Source: CADBRN01 sp050944685
GTDB lineage: Bacteria; Bacillota; Clostridia; Lachnospirales; Lachnospiraceae
DNA length: 64,000 bases
Direction: 5' to 3'
NCBI GenBank assembly: GCA_050944685.1
Contig: JBMNRP010000004.1
Span: 62,001-126,000 of the forward strand
Under the pieces are notes generated by a model. The model ran no database searches and had not been told where the DNA came from. It saw only the letters and a program-made list of their open reading frames with translations. The position numbers and the translations under genes are program-made. How positions within the stretch are numbered: position 1 is the first letter of the stretch; every line of letters starts with the position of its first letter. Of this stretch, positions 52,118 through 60,850 are shown piece after piece.

Positions 52118-52972
52118 ATGGCAGACAAACAGGAGGTTCAACGTCTGACGGATATCGCATATAAAATGCGTACAATGCTGATCGATTTGTGTGGAGCCTA
52201 TGAGGGCTCTGTTCACATCGGAGGCGATCTTTCCATGACTGATCTGCTGGTAGGGCTGTTTCATCACGGCCTGAATGTCGATCCGAACGATATTCGCAAT
52301 CCAGGGAGGGATCGTTTTATTCTCAGCAAGGGGCATGGCGCTGTCTGCATGTACATCGCCATGAGCCTGAGAGGTTTTTTTGATTATGACGAAATCGTAA
52401 AAACATATGGAAAACTTGACAGCAAATATGGAATGCATCCCTGCAGAAACCAGCTGCCCATGCTGGAATGTTCTTCCGGGTCCCTCGGACAGGGATTATC
52501 CATGGCGGTCGGTATGGCGATCTCCGGTAAACGGAAAAAAGAGGATCACAGAATCGTCTGTATGCTTGGAGACGGAGAAACGTGCGAAGGCTCTGTCTGG
52601 GAAGCGGCAATGACGGCAAGCTCTTATGAGCTTGGCAATCTTGTGGCGGTGATTGATCGAAACAAGCAGATGATGTGCAGTTATCTGGAAAAGGATTTCA
52701 TCAAACAGGAGCCCTATGCAGACAAATGGAAAGCGTTTGGCTGGAATGTTATTGAAATCGATGGTCATGATATGAACGCCATCGTCGATGCGCTGGACAG
52801 CCTCCCGCCTACATCATCTGCAAGGCCGACCGCTATTGTCGCTCATACCATTAAAGGAAAAGGTGTAGATTTCATGGAACACAATGTCGGCTGGCATGCA
52901 GGAAGCCTGAATGAAGAGGATTATAAGGCCGCCCGCAAGTCGCTGGCTAAAACATACGGAAGGGAGGAGTAA
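52118..52972 (+). CDS. Transketolase, N-terminal (ThDP-binding) subunit
   Basis: 284 residues from ATG at 52118 (TGGAGGTTTACG ahead). GSVHIGGDLSMTDLLVGLFH, RDRFILSKGHGAVCMYIA, SSGSLGQGLSMAVGMAIS, the ThDP motif LGDGETCEGSVWEAAMTA with its metal ligands, and VIDRNKQMM are seen. It forms one active transketolase with the next gene, 2 bp away. In split enzymes of this type the substrate is often a non-canonical ketose. Confidence 0.95.
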   Translation: MADKQEVQRLTDIAYKMRTMLIDLCGAYEGSVHIGGDLSMTDLLVGLFHHGLNVDPNDIRNPGRDRFILSKGHGAVCMYIAMSLRGFFDYDEIVKTYGKLDSKYGMHPCRNQLPMLECSSGSLGQGLSMAVGMAISGKRKKEDHRIVCMLGDGETCEGSVWEAAMTASSYELGNLVAVIDRNKQMMCSYLEKDFIKQEPYADKWKAFGWNVIEIDGHDMNAIVDALDSLPPTSSARPTAIVAHTIKGKGVDFMEHNVGWHAGSLNEEDYKAARKSLAKTYGREE

Positions 52973-52974
52973 CG

Positions 52975-53928
52975 ATGGCAGGTTCTTTTAACTTCGGAGA
53001 ATGGATCTCCGCCAGATCTGTAATCGGTTCATCTCTTTATGAGATTGGTCAGGAAAATGAAAAGTTATACGTTTGCACACCGGATGTGGGCATGAGTCTT
53101 ATCGAGTTTAAAAATGCGTTCCCGGAGCGCTATGTGGATGTCGGTATTGCTGAGCAGAACTGTGTTGGCGTTGCAGCTGGTCTCGCTTTAGAGGGAAATA
53201 TACCGGTTGTTATGGGAATGCTTCCATTTCTTTCAATGCGCTCCTGCGAACAGGTTCGTACGGCAGTGTGTTATCAGAATCTTTCGGTTCGTATTATCGG
53301 TACTGGCGGGGGACTGACTTCAGGAGGCGGTTCTACCCACAATGCCATGGAAGATCTTGCGATCATGAAATCATTTGTCAATATGACCGTATTGTCAATA
53401 GGTGATCCGAATATGATTCGTGATATTCTCAAACTTTCCATGGATTACGAAGGACCGATGTATATTCGTCTTTCTCAGGGGAAACATGACCGGCAGCTTT
53501 ATGAACCAGGCACGATTCCGTTTACGATCGGAGGAAGCGTCACAGCAAGGAACGGAAAAGATGTTACCGTCTTCGCGCATGGCGAGATGGTCGGAGAGTC
53601 TCTGTATATGGCTGAGGATCTCGCCAGAGAAGGAATTGATGTCCGTGTTGTAGATATGTATACGATTAAACCTTTTGATGAAGAAGCGGTTAAAAAGGCC
53701 GTTGATGAGACCGGAAATATCGTGGTTTGGGAGGATCATCTGATGAGCGGCGGACTTGCCAGCAGCCTGTCGGATTATTTTATCGACAACAAGATCACAC
53801 CGAAGACATTCAAGCGATTTGGTATTCCGCAAGTTTACGCAGGATTTGGTGATGCTGAAAGTCAGCGCGAAAAATATGGATATTCCCGAAATGATGTAAA
53901 GAAGTATATTGAAAATCTGATGAAGTAG
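52975..53928 (+). CDS. Transketolase, C-terminal (pyrimidine-binding) subunit
   Basis: 317 residues. RYVDVGIAEQNCVGVAAGLALEG contains the catalytic glutamate. MLPFLSMRSCEQVRTAV, GTGGGLTSGGGSTHNAMEDLAIM, YIRLSQG and VVDMYTIKPFD complete the pyrimidine and C-terminal domains. It follows the N subunit by 2 bp and the GPH symporter follows by 35 bp. Confidence 0.95.
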   Translation: MAGSFNFGEWISARSVIGSSLYEIGQENEKLYVCTPDVGMSLIEFKNAFPERYVDVGIAEQNCVGVAAGLALEGNIPVVMGMLPFLSMRSCEQVRTAVCYQNLSVRIIGTGGGLTSGGGSTHNAMEDLAIMKSFVNMTVLSIGDPNMIRDILKLSMDYEGPMYIRLSQGKHDRQLYEPGTIPFTIGGSVTARNGKDVTVFAHGEMVGESLYMAEDLAREGIDVRVVDMYTIKPFDEEAVKKAVDETGNIVVWEDHLMSGGLASSLSDYFIDNKITPKTFKRFGIPQVYAGFGDAESQREKYGYSRNDVKKYIENLMK

Positions 53929-53963
53929 CCATCAGTACCCAAGAAATCAGAAAAGAGGAAATC

Positions 53964-55361
53964 ATGAGCGATAATGTTAGTTCCGCGGCGGCTGCGTCCG
54001 TGGATGAATATACAAAACTGAGTGTACCACGCAAAATAGGTTATGCGTGCGGCGATTTTGCCTGTAACATGTCCTGGTCTCTGGTTGGGTCTTATCTGGT
54101 TTTCTTCCTGACAGATGTTGCCCTGATCAAGGCCTCTACTGTCGGCCTGGTAATTTTTATTTCAAAATTCTGGGATGCGGTTAATGACCCTATCATCGGA
54201 TCTCTGGCGGATAATACCCATTCCCGCTGGGGACGGTACCGGCCCTGGGTGATGTTTTCCTTTGTCCCCATGCTGGTTTTCAACGTTCTTACCTTTACCA
54301 CTAATCTGGAGTGGTCCGAGACGGTCAGAACGGTCTGGGGTCTGGGCATGTATTTTATTCTGGTTCTGCTGTACACAATGGTGAATGTCACCTACTCAGC
54401 GATGCCTGCAATGATGACGCGTGATACCGAAACCAGAAGTTCTCTGTCCAGCTACCGAATGACCGGAGCTTTTCTTGCGATGGTTATTCTCTCTGTTCTG
54501 ACTTTGCGTATTGTAAATTTCTTTGGCGGCGGAGCTGCGGGTTATCGTAATGCTGCTATTGTTTTTTCTCTCATTGCGGTACCTTTCTTTATTATTACCT
54601 GTGTTTCCTGTCGGGAAGTTGTCACAGTGAAGGAAGAAAAGAGAAAACATGTCAGTTTTATCAAACAGTTCGCGATATTGAAAGGAAACTGGCCTGTCTG
54701 GCAGATCGCTATTGCGTATCTGACATGGGGTGTTATTCAGGGCGGATTCACTCTTCGTCTGTACTATTGCACGTATAATGCGGGAGACAGCATCCTCTAT
54801 TCCAATACGCAGACGGTCTGGTCCGTATGTGGTATGATCGGCGCGTTCAGCGTTACTTTCCTGGTAAAAAAAGTGAAAAACAAAGGCACACTGGGCGGCT
54901 GGGCATTTACGCTCGTCGCAATCGGCTCTGCGATCAGCTTCTTCCTGCCCATCGAACAAGGCTGGGCGGTTGCATTATATTATGTGATGAACGCGGTCGT
55001 CGGTTTCGGCTCCGGAATGATGCTGGGCAATGTCTTTGGAATGATGCCGGATACTGCGGAATATACCTATTATAAGACCGGTGTATATGCGGCCGGTTTT
55101 CTGTCTACAGTAATCAATTTTATGCTCAAAGTAGGTCAGGCATTTGCTGTATCAGGTGCGTCTGTCATCTTGGATAAAGTCGGATATGTGGCAAATGAAA
55201 AGCAGACCGGTACCGTGCTGTTCACAATGAATTTTGGTGCGCATATGCTTGTTGCAATACTTGCAGTGATCGCTGCTATAGCAATGTTTTCTTATAAACT
55301 GGATAAGGATACATATAACGATATTGTGGCACATTTGAGAGAAAAGGGAATGGCAAACTGA
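53964..55361 (+). CDS. GPH-family sugar:cation symporter (MFS)
   Basis: 465 residues, 12 hydrophobic helices. KIGYACGDFACNMSWSLVGSYLVFFLTDV and KFWDAVNDPIIGSLADNTHSRWGRYRPWVMF are the diagnostic N-terminal blocks of the glycoside-pentoside-hexuronide family. GMMPDTAEYTYYKTG is the conserved late loop. It likely imports the sugar or polyol processed by the flanking dehydrogenases and transketolase. Confidence 0.94.
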   Translation: MSDNVSSAAAASVDEYTKLSVPRKIGYACGDFACNMSWSLVGSYLVFFLTDVALIKASTVGLVIFISKFWDAVNDPIIGSLADNTHSRWGRYRPWVMFSFVPMLVFNVLTFTTNLEWSETVRTVWGLGMYFILVLLYTMVNVTYSAMPAMMTRDTETRSSLSSYRMTGAFLAMVILSVLTLRIVNFFGGGAAGYRNAAIVFSLIAVPFFIITCVSCREVVTVKEEKRKHVSFIKQFAILKGNWPVWQIAIAYLTWGVIQGGFTLRLYYCTYNAGDSILYSNTQTVWSVCGMIGAFSVTFLVKKVKNKGTLGGWAFTLVAIGSAISFFLPIEQGWAVALYYVMNAVVGFGSGMMLGNVFGMMPDTAEYTYYKTGVYAAGFLSTVINFMLKVGQAFAVSGASVILDKVGYVANEKQTGTVLFTMNFGAHMLVAILAVIAAIAMFSYKLDKDTYNDIVAHLREKGMAN

Positions 55362-55387
55362 TTATTAATAAATAAAAGGAGAAGAAA

Positions 55388-56407
55388 ATGGCTACAATGA
55401 AACAACTGTGGTGGACGGAGAAAGATCATATCGAGCTGAAGGATGTAGAAATCCCGGAAGTTAAGCCCAATGAAGTAAAAGTAAAAATTGCATATGCGGC
55501 GATCTGCGCGTCAGATGTGCATCAAGTGTCCATGGGTGTTATGGGGGCGAAGCCCCCGGCACCGTTAGGACACGAGGCTTCAGGAACGTTGGTCGAAATC
55601 GGAGAAGAAGCAGCGAGGGCAGGCTACAAGGTGGGAGACAAGGTTACGATGTTTCCTGTTTCTCATTGCGGCCAGTGTGAATGGTGCAAGAGAGGCATGG
55701 AGCAGTACTGTACAAATGCCAAGGCAACCGGGGCCTTTGCGGAATATGTTGTTACCGATGTTAAGACGGTTTATAAATTGCCAGATGATGCGGATATGAT
55801 GAAGTATGCGCTCGTAGAACCCACAACCTGCTGCCTTCGCGCAATGGATCTTGCCCCGATACGCCACGGAGCTACAGTTGCGATTGCGGGCGTCGGAGGA
55901 ATCGGCAGCATTATGCTGAATCAGATTGTACTCTCAGGAGCTTCCAGAATTACTGCTATTGAACCCGTGGAAGATAAACGGAAAATGGCGCTTGATATGG
56001 GAGCACTTCATGTCATTGATCCTTTTAATGAGAATGTGGTCGAGCGTGCTATGGAAATCACGGACGGATATGGCTTTGACTATGTATTTGAGATGTCCGG
56101 ATCGCCTAAAGCAGCACAGACTCCTCTGGATATCTTGGCCCGCTGTGGAACTGCCGTATATTTTGCCGTATTTCCACCGACTTACGAAATGCCACTCAAT
56201 CTGCATTCACTGTACATGAAAGAAGGGCGAATTCAGACAGTTTTCACATCCACACAAATTGTCCCTCGTGCCATCAATCAGATTGAGCGTATGCAGACGG
56301 AAAAAATTATCGGAAAGGTAATGCCTCTCAGCCAGGCGGTAGAGAGCTTTGACGTTTTTAATACACACCAGTATTGTAAAATCCTTCTGGATTGCAGTAA
56401 GCCGTAA
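55388..56407 (+). CDS. Zinc-dependent medium-chain dehydrogenase
   Basis: 339 residues. Zinc ligands in AICASDVH and LGHEASG. Structural cysteines are CGQCEWCKRGMEQYC. Rossmann motif is IAGVGGIGSIMLNQI. It is related to, but not a close copy of, the 49603 enzyme. It ends the transketolase-symporter operon, 26 bp after the symporter, with a strong terminator downstream. Likely oxidises or reduces a sugar or polyol intermediate. Confidence 0.91.
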   Translation: MATMKQLWWTEKDHIELKDVEIPEVKPNEVKVKIAYAAICASDVHQVSMGVMGAKPPAPLGHEASGTLVEIGEEAARAGYKVGDKVTMFPVSHCGQCEWCKRGMEQYCTNAKATGAFAEYVVTDVKTVYKLPDDADMMKYALVEPTTCCLRAMDLAPIRHGATVAIAGVGGIGSIMLNQIVLSGASRITAIEPVEDKRKMALDMGALHVIDPFNENVVERAMEITDGYGFDYVFEMSGSPKAAQTPLDILARCGTAVYFAVFPPTYEMPLNLHSLYMKEGRIQTVFTSTQIVPRAINQIERMQTEKIIGKVMPLSQAVESFDVFNTHQYCKILLDCSKP

Positions 56408-56444
56408 TAAGAGCATCCAATAACCTTGGTCTTCATCAAGAAGT

Positions 56445-56490
56445 GGCTGTTGCATTAAGCTGAAAAGTACAATGCAACAGTCCTTTTTTT
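56445..56490 (+). terminator. Intrinsic terminator of the transketolase operon
   Basis: GGCTGTTGCATT (56445-56456) pairs with AATGCAACAGTCC (56471-56483; one G-T pair), followed by T7 (56484-56490). Confidence 0.9.
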
Positions 56491-56527
56491 GTCTCCAATC
56501 GTTATTTTACATCAGCAGGTATTTACA

Positions 56528-56680
56528 GTTTAGGAATTGTTCAGCTGTGTGGAAACGACAGTTTATACCTGCCTGTTATATTCAATACAATTCCAGATAT
56601 GATTTGAATACGAAGGTTCGTACATAGATACAGAGCAGACAACATTCAAAATGATTCAGTCATTTACTGGTGGCACAGGA
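56528..56680 (+). repeat. Decayed copy of the PAP2 leader and gene start
   Basis: GTTTAGGAATTGTTCAGCTG, CAGTTTATACCTG, TTATATT, AATACG, TACAGA and GATTCAGTC follow the order of 29932-30065. Here the PAP2 ATG has become ATA and the ribosome site is altered, so no PAP2 product can be made. The functional gene that follows is GT2-GtrA at 56689. Confidence 0.6.
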
Positions 56681-56688
56681 GGTATCGC

Positions 56689-57735
56689 ATGAATGCAGCA
56701 GTTCTGATTCCGGCCTATCAGCCGGAGACAATTCTGAAAGATCTGGTTGAGAAACTGCTTTCCTATGATTGCAGGGTCATCGTTGTAGATGACGGAAGCG
56801 GTGTCCTCTATCAGAAGATGTTTCAGGAACTGGGAAATCGGTGTACGGTGCTTCACCACGATGTCAATCTTGGGAAGGGTGAAGCAATCCGGACCGGGCT
56901 CCGCTACATAGAAAAGGGAATGGAAGACTGTTCCGTTATCGGAGTTATGGACGCAGACGGTCAGCATATCCCGGATGATATGCTGCGGGTTCTGAACCGG
57001 GCCAATATGCATCCTTATGCGTTCGTTCTCGGCTGCCGGGACATAAAAAAGATGCCGTTTCGCTCCAGAATCGGGAATCATCTGACCCGGAAAGTTTTCT
57101 ATCACCTGTATCATCTGAAGATTTCCGATACGCAGACCGGCATGCGCGCTTTTTCCAGATCATTCATTCCCAGGCTGCTTGAAGTGGATGGCAGCAGATA
57201 TGAATACGAAATGAATGTGCTGTCTGAGATTGCGAGACAAAAGATACCGGTCGAGGAGGTTCGGATCCATACGATTTACAGAGATTCCCATAACTCTACT
57301 TCACACTTTCACATTATACGGGATTCTTTTCTGATCTATAAAAAACTGCTTCTGTTCGCGATGTCGTCTTTGTCGGGATTCGTTATCGACTATAGTTTGT
57401 TTGCTGTTCTGACCCTGGCGTTTCCCAAAACCTCTTCATTTTTGCTGACGGCGAATGTCATCGCCAGAGTGATCAGCGGATTCTGCAATTATCATATCAA
57501 TTGTCGTCTGGTGTTTCATGAGAGAGGGGAAGCGTCAACGGCGTGGCAGTATTTTCTTCTGGCATGCGGAATACTGGTCATGAACAACTTCATTTTAACA
57601 GCCTATACACAGACATTGCGGATTCCGGTTTATATCGCAAAGCTTTTGACGGAGATCACATTGTTTATCTTCAGCTGGCTCATACAGAGTTCATTGATTT
57701 TCCGGAAGAAAATGAGGATGCAGGCGCATGTATAA
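56689..57735 (+). CDS. Fused GT2 glycosyltransferase - GtrA-like membrane protein (second copy)
   Basis: 348 residues with the architecture of the 24208 protein. GT2: LIPAYQPETILKDLVEKL, VVDDGSG, HDVNLGKGEAIRTGL, the DXD-type MDADGQH, LGCRD and SDTQTGMRAFS. GtrA: four membrane helices from about 220, with ISGFCNYHINCRLVFHE. It overlaps the start region of the phosphodiester glycosidase gene, as in the first cassette. Confidence 0.93.
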   Translation: MNAAVLIPAYQPETILKDLVEKLLSYDCRVIVVDDGSGVLYQKMFQELGNRCTVLHHDVNLGKGEAIRTGLRYIEKGMEDCSVIGVMDADGQHIPDDMLRVLNRANMHPYAFVLGCRDIKKMPFRSRIGNHLTRKVFYHLYHLKISDTQTGMRAFSRSFIPRLLEVDGSRYEYEMNVLSEIARQKIPVEEVRIHTIYRDSHNSTSHFHIIRDSFLIYKKLLLFAMSSLSGFVIDYSLFAVLTLAFPKTSSFLLTANVIARVISGFCNYHINCRLVFHERGEASTAWQYFLLACGILVMNNFILTAYTQTLRIPVYIAKLLTEITLFIFSWLIQSSLIFRKKMRMQAHV

Positions 57736-57751
57736 AGAAGGCGGCAGGCGG

Positions 57752-58747
57752 ATGATGAAACGAAAAGCATTGATGATGATATTCGATCTGATCTGTGCGG
57801 CTGTGCTGGTTCTTGCTGTCTGGATTGGCTGCTATAAAATTCCACAGGGCGGAATACAGGCGAAAACCATTTCGGGACTTACGGCTGCAGCGGCTCAGAA
57901 TACGGGGTCGGCGGTAAATACGGCCAACTGGAGGACAAAGTTTGCGGACAAGTTTACGGATACCGTCGTGAAAACGGATAACACATATACCAGTCCGGAT
58001 ATTGCTGTTTTTCTGAGCAGAAAACATTATGATACCGGGAAAATGGATGTGGCGGAATATGGGAAACATCGCAAATACGGAACGCAGATTTCATACGTTC
58101 TTGCCGATATTTATATTGCGGATATCCGCTGCCTCCAGACCTCGTTTGCGCAGGACACCTACGGTGTAGGATATACCGAGAAACTTTCCGGGATGGCGAG
58201 CCGTCTCGGAGCGGTTCTTGCAGTAAATGGCGATTCTTACAGCAACAACCGTAACCGTGATAACGGAACAATTATTCGAAACGGTGTGGTTTATCGTTCT
58301 GCTCAGACGGATACGGAAACATGCGTTCTGAATAAAGATGGAACGATGCAGATTTATCAGCCCGGAACGGTCAATCTCGACACATTGCTTCAAAACGGAG
58401 CGTATCAGAGCTGGGTTTTCGGGCCGAGCCTTCTGAACGAGGACGGAACAGCCAAAACAGATTTCCTGACACGGGATTATCTGAAAGAGTCTCATCCGCG
58501 AACGGCCATCGGTTATTATGAACCGGGACATTATTGCCTGCTGCTGGTGGATGGCAGACAGAGTACTTCAAGGGGCATGTTCCTGGATGAAATGTCCAGA
58601 CTGTTTGCGGATCTGGGATGTAAGGTTGCTTACAATCTCGACGGAGGCCATTGCTCTTTCATGTATTTTAACGGAGGCATAACCAACAATCCGTATAAAC
58701 CGGAACACGAGATATCGGACGGAATTATCCTGAAACACACGGCATAA
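57752..58747 (+). CDS. Phosphodiester glycosidase (NAGPA-domain) family protein (second copy)
   Basis: About 331 residues; ATG at 57752 is preceded by GAAGGCGGCAGG, while ATG at 57728, overlapping the GT2-GtrA stop, is an alternative. MKRKALMMIFDLICAAVLVLAVWIGCY anchors it in the membrane. The NAGPA domain shows AVLAVNGDSYSNNRNRDNGTIIRNG, PRTAIGYYEPGHYCLLLVDGR and CKVAYNLDGGHCSFMYFNG. It lacks the long Ser/Thr/Asp linker of the 23229 paralogue. Confidence 0.91.
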   Translation: MMKRKALMMIFDLICAAVLVLAVWIGCYKIPQGGIQAKTISGLTAAAAQNTGSAVNTANWRTKFADKFTDTVVKTDNTYTSPDIAVFLSRKHYDTGKMDVAEYGKHRKYGTQISYVLADIYIADIRCLQTSFAQDTYGVGYTEKLSGMASRLGAVLAVNGDSYSNNRNRDNGTIIRNGVVYRSAQTDTETCVLNKDGTMQIYQPGTVNLDTLLQNGAYQSWVFGPSLLNEDGTAKTDFLTRDYLKESHPRTAIGYYEPGHYCLLLVDGRQSTSRGMFLDEMSRLFADLGCKVAYNLDGGHCSFMYFNGGITNNPYKPEHEISDGIILKHTA

Positions 58748-58763
58748 TACGGGGTATCGTGAC

Positions 58764-59036
58764 ATGAAAAAATATAAAGAAACCATTCGTGCGGCAATGC
58801 TTCACATCGCTTTGATCTGCGGGATCGTTATTTTGACGGCGGGCATTCTGGACTGGTTTAATCCATACATGAATTTTTCCGGACAGATACGTCCGATTGA
58901 AATCGTACAGGTTGGTGCTTTGATGTTTCTGGTGTTTACAACAGAAAATCGGGAGGTCAGAGTGAAACACAGGAATGGGAAAACCCATATGAAAAGACAG
59001 TTGAAATCAAGGGCGGCAAAGGAGAATAGAGCATGA
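58764..59036 (+). CDS. Small membrane protein of unknown function
   Basis: 90 residues. Two hydrophobic stretches (about 10-30 and 46-58) around NPYMNFSGQIRPIEIVQ, then a strongly basic tail (KHRNGKTHMKRQLKSRAAKENR). It overlaps the next glycosyltransferase by 4 bp (ATGA), which supports it as real. No family recognised. Confidence 0.65.
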   Translation: MKKYKETIRAAMLHIALICGIVILTAGILDWFNPYMNFSGQIRPIEIVQVGALMFLVFTTENREVRVKHRNGKTHMKRQLKSRAAKENRA

Positions 59037-60235
59037 AAGTTCTGATTACTACAGACTGGTATCTTCCCGCCGTTAACGGAGTCGTGACCAGTGTGGTGAA
59101 TCTCCGGAAAGAGCTGCTGGCCCGCGGAGTGGACGTAAGGATTCTGACATTGGCGGATGACGGAGTATATCACACGGAAGGAAATGTTCTTTATCTTCCA
59201 TCTGTCGATATGTCCCGGGTCTATCCCGGGGCGAGGGCTCGTCTGCGGACGGATGGAAGAGCCGTGCGTGAATTGATTCAATGGGATCCGGACATCGTTC
59301 ACAGCCAGTGTGAGTTTTCAACCTTCCATGCCGCCCGGATAATCGCGAGGGCATGCGGCTGTCCGCAGGTTCACACCTATCACACATTATATGAAGATTT
59401 TATTCATTATTTAGTACCGAGTACCTTACTGGGAAAACGAGGTGCCAGAATCCTGACGTCCAGTGTGTGCCGGAAAGTGAGACATGTCATCGTTCCTTCG
59501 GAAAAAACGAAAGAACTGCTTCAGCGATATCATGTAAAAACGCCGATTACCTGTATTCCGACCGGTGTCGAAACCGATCCTTTTTCTGAAGACAGCGCGG
59601 AGCAGGAAAGAGAACAGCTCCGCTCACGCTACGGGATATCCAGAGAGGATGTTGTTCTTTTATACGCAGGACGTCTCGCGATGGAAAAGAATCTGGACGA
59701 AGTGCTTTACCTGTTTTCGCGCTGGGCGGCTCCGTCAAACAAACTGGTTTTAGTGGGGGACGGACCTTATCGTCCGGAATTGGAATGTCTTGTCCGGAAA
59801 TTGAAACTTACAGATCATGTCATTTTTACAGGAATGATTCCTCCGAAGGATATGGGATATTATTACAGGATGGGAGATATCTTTGTCAGCGCTTCCAGAA
59901 GTGAAACACAGGGGCTGACCTATTTTGAGGCGATGGCATGCGGGCTGCCGCTTCTGTGTTTTGACGATCCCTGCCTTGATCATGTTCTGATTTCAGGAAA
60001 AAACGGATTCGCTTACAGCAATGAGCGTGAATACGCGGAATCGCTTCAAATGCTCACTGCGTCCGCAGCGCTGAGAAAAATACTGGGGAACCATGGGAAA
60101 GAGATCGTGCAGTCGAATTATTCCGCGGGGGCCTTTGCGGAAGCCGTTCTGAATGTGTACCGGCAGGTCTTAAGTACACGAAGGCTGCAGGGAAGAAGGA
60201 GCTTCTATGGAGCAGCGTCGAAACAGGTCGGTTAG
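59033..60235 (+). CDS. GT4-family glycosyltransferase (diacylglycerol glucosyltransferase-like)
   Basis: 400 residues. DWYLPAVNGVVTSVVNLRKEL is the N-terminal glycine-rich loop, HTYHTLYEDFIHYL the acceptor/membrane region, GVETDPF and LLYAGRLAMEKNLDEVL the C-domain sugar-nucleotide start, and SRSETQGLTYFEAMACGLP the EX7E motif. These resemble 1,2-diacylglycerol 3-glucosyltransferases. Likely a peripheral membrane enzyme. Its 3' end overlaps the TVP38 gene by 29 bp. Confidence 0.9.
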   Translation: MKVLITTDWYLPAVNGVVTSVVNLRKELLARGVDVRILTLADDGVYHTEGNVLYLPSVDMSRVYPGARARLRTDGRAVRELIQWDPDIVHSQCEFSTFHAARIIARACGCPQVHTYHTLYEDFIHYLVPSTLLGKRGARILTSSVCRKVRHVIVPSEKTKELLQRYHVKTPITCIPTGVETDPFSEDSAEQEREQLRSRYGISREDVVLLYAGRLAMEKNLDEVLYLFSRWAAPSNKLVLVGDGPYRPELECLVRKLKLTDHVIFTGMIPPKDMGYYYRMGDIFVSASRSETQGLTYFEAMACGLPLLCFDDPCLDHVLISGKNGFAYSNEREYAESLQMLTASAALRKILGNHGKEIVQSNYSAGAFAEAVLNVYRQVLSTRRLQGRRSFYGAASKQVG

Positions 60236-60806
60236 AAATATTATCGCGATCGCCGGTCTGATTATCTGCCTGATCGGCTGCTGCTGGCTTTGGAAAGGCG
60301 GATATTTGTCCTCACGGCAGAAGATTGAGCAGAGTCTGCAGCAGTTCGGTATACTTGCCCCGCTTGTTTTTATCGCGCTTCAGGCAGTACAGGTGGTGAT
60401 TCCCATTATGCCGGGCGGCATCAGCTGCCTCGTCGGTGTTCTGATGTTCGGAGCATGGAAGGGATTTCTTTATAATTACATAGGGATTTGCATCGGCTCC
60501 GTGCTTGCCTTCCTTCTTGCGAGAAAATGTGGAATGCCTCTGATCCGAAAGCTGTTTTCCGAGAAACTGTTTGAGCGGTATCAGAAATGGACGAATGAAA
60601 ATAACAGATTCACCAGACTGTTTGCCATTGCGATCTTTCTTCCGGTAGCTCCGGATGATTTCCTGTGTTTCCTGGCAGGAACCACGACGATGCCGCTGAA
60701 AGTGTTTACGTGGATCATTCTTCTGGGCAAGCCCGGAGCTATCGCGCTGTACAGTCTCGGCCTGACAGGAATTTTCAACCGGATTTTTCCGGCTTTAGCA
60801 GGCTGA
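60207..60806 (+). CDS. TVP38/TMEM64-family (VTT/DedA-like) membrane protein
   Basis: 199 residues. QVVIPIMPGGISCLVGVLMFGAWKGFLYNYIGICIGSVLAFLLARKCG is the VTT core with its G/F...G motif. FLPVAPDDFLCFLAGTTTM is the second re-entrant segment. Relatives move or scramble lipids, including undecaprenyl phosphate and phosphatidyl lipids. It sits between two glycosyltransferases that may use lipid acceptors. Confidence 0.92.
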   Translation: MEQRRNRSVRNIIAIAGLIICLIGCCWLWKGGYLSSRQKIEQSLQQFGILAPLVFIALQAVQVVIPIMPGGISCLVGVLMFGAWKGFLYNYIGICIGSVLAFLLARKCGMPLIRKLFSEKLFERYQKWTNENNRFTRLFAIAIFLPVAPDDFLCFLAGTTTMPLKVFTWIILLGKPGAIALYSLGLTGIFNRIFPALAG

Positions 60807-60850
60807 TTGATTACGCCGGGAAGCAGCCGGGAAATAAGAGAGGTGAGGAA

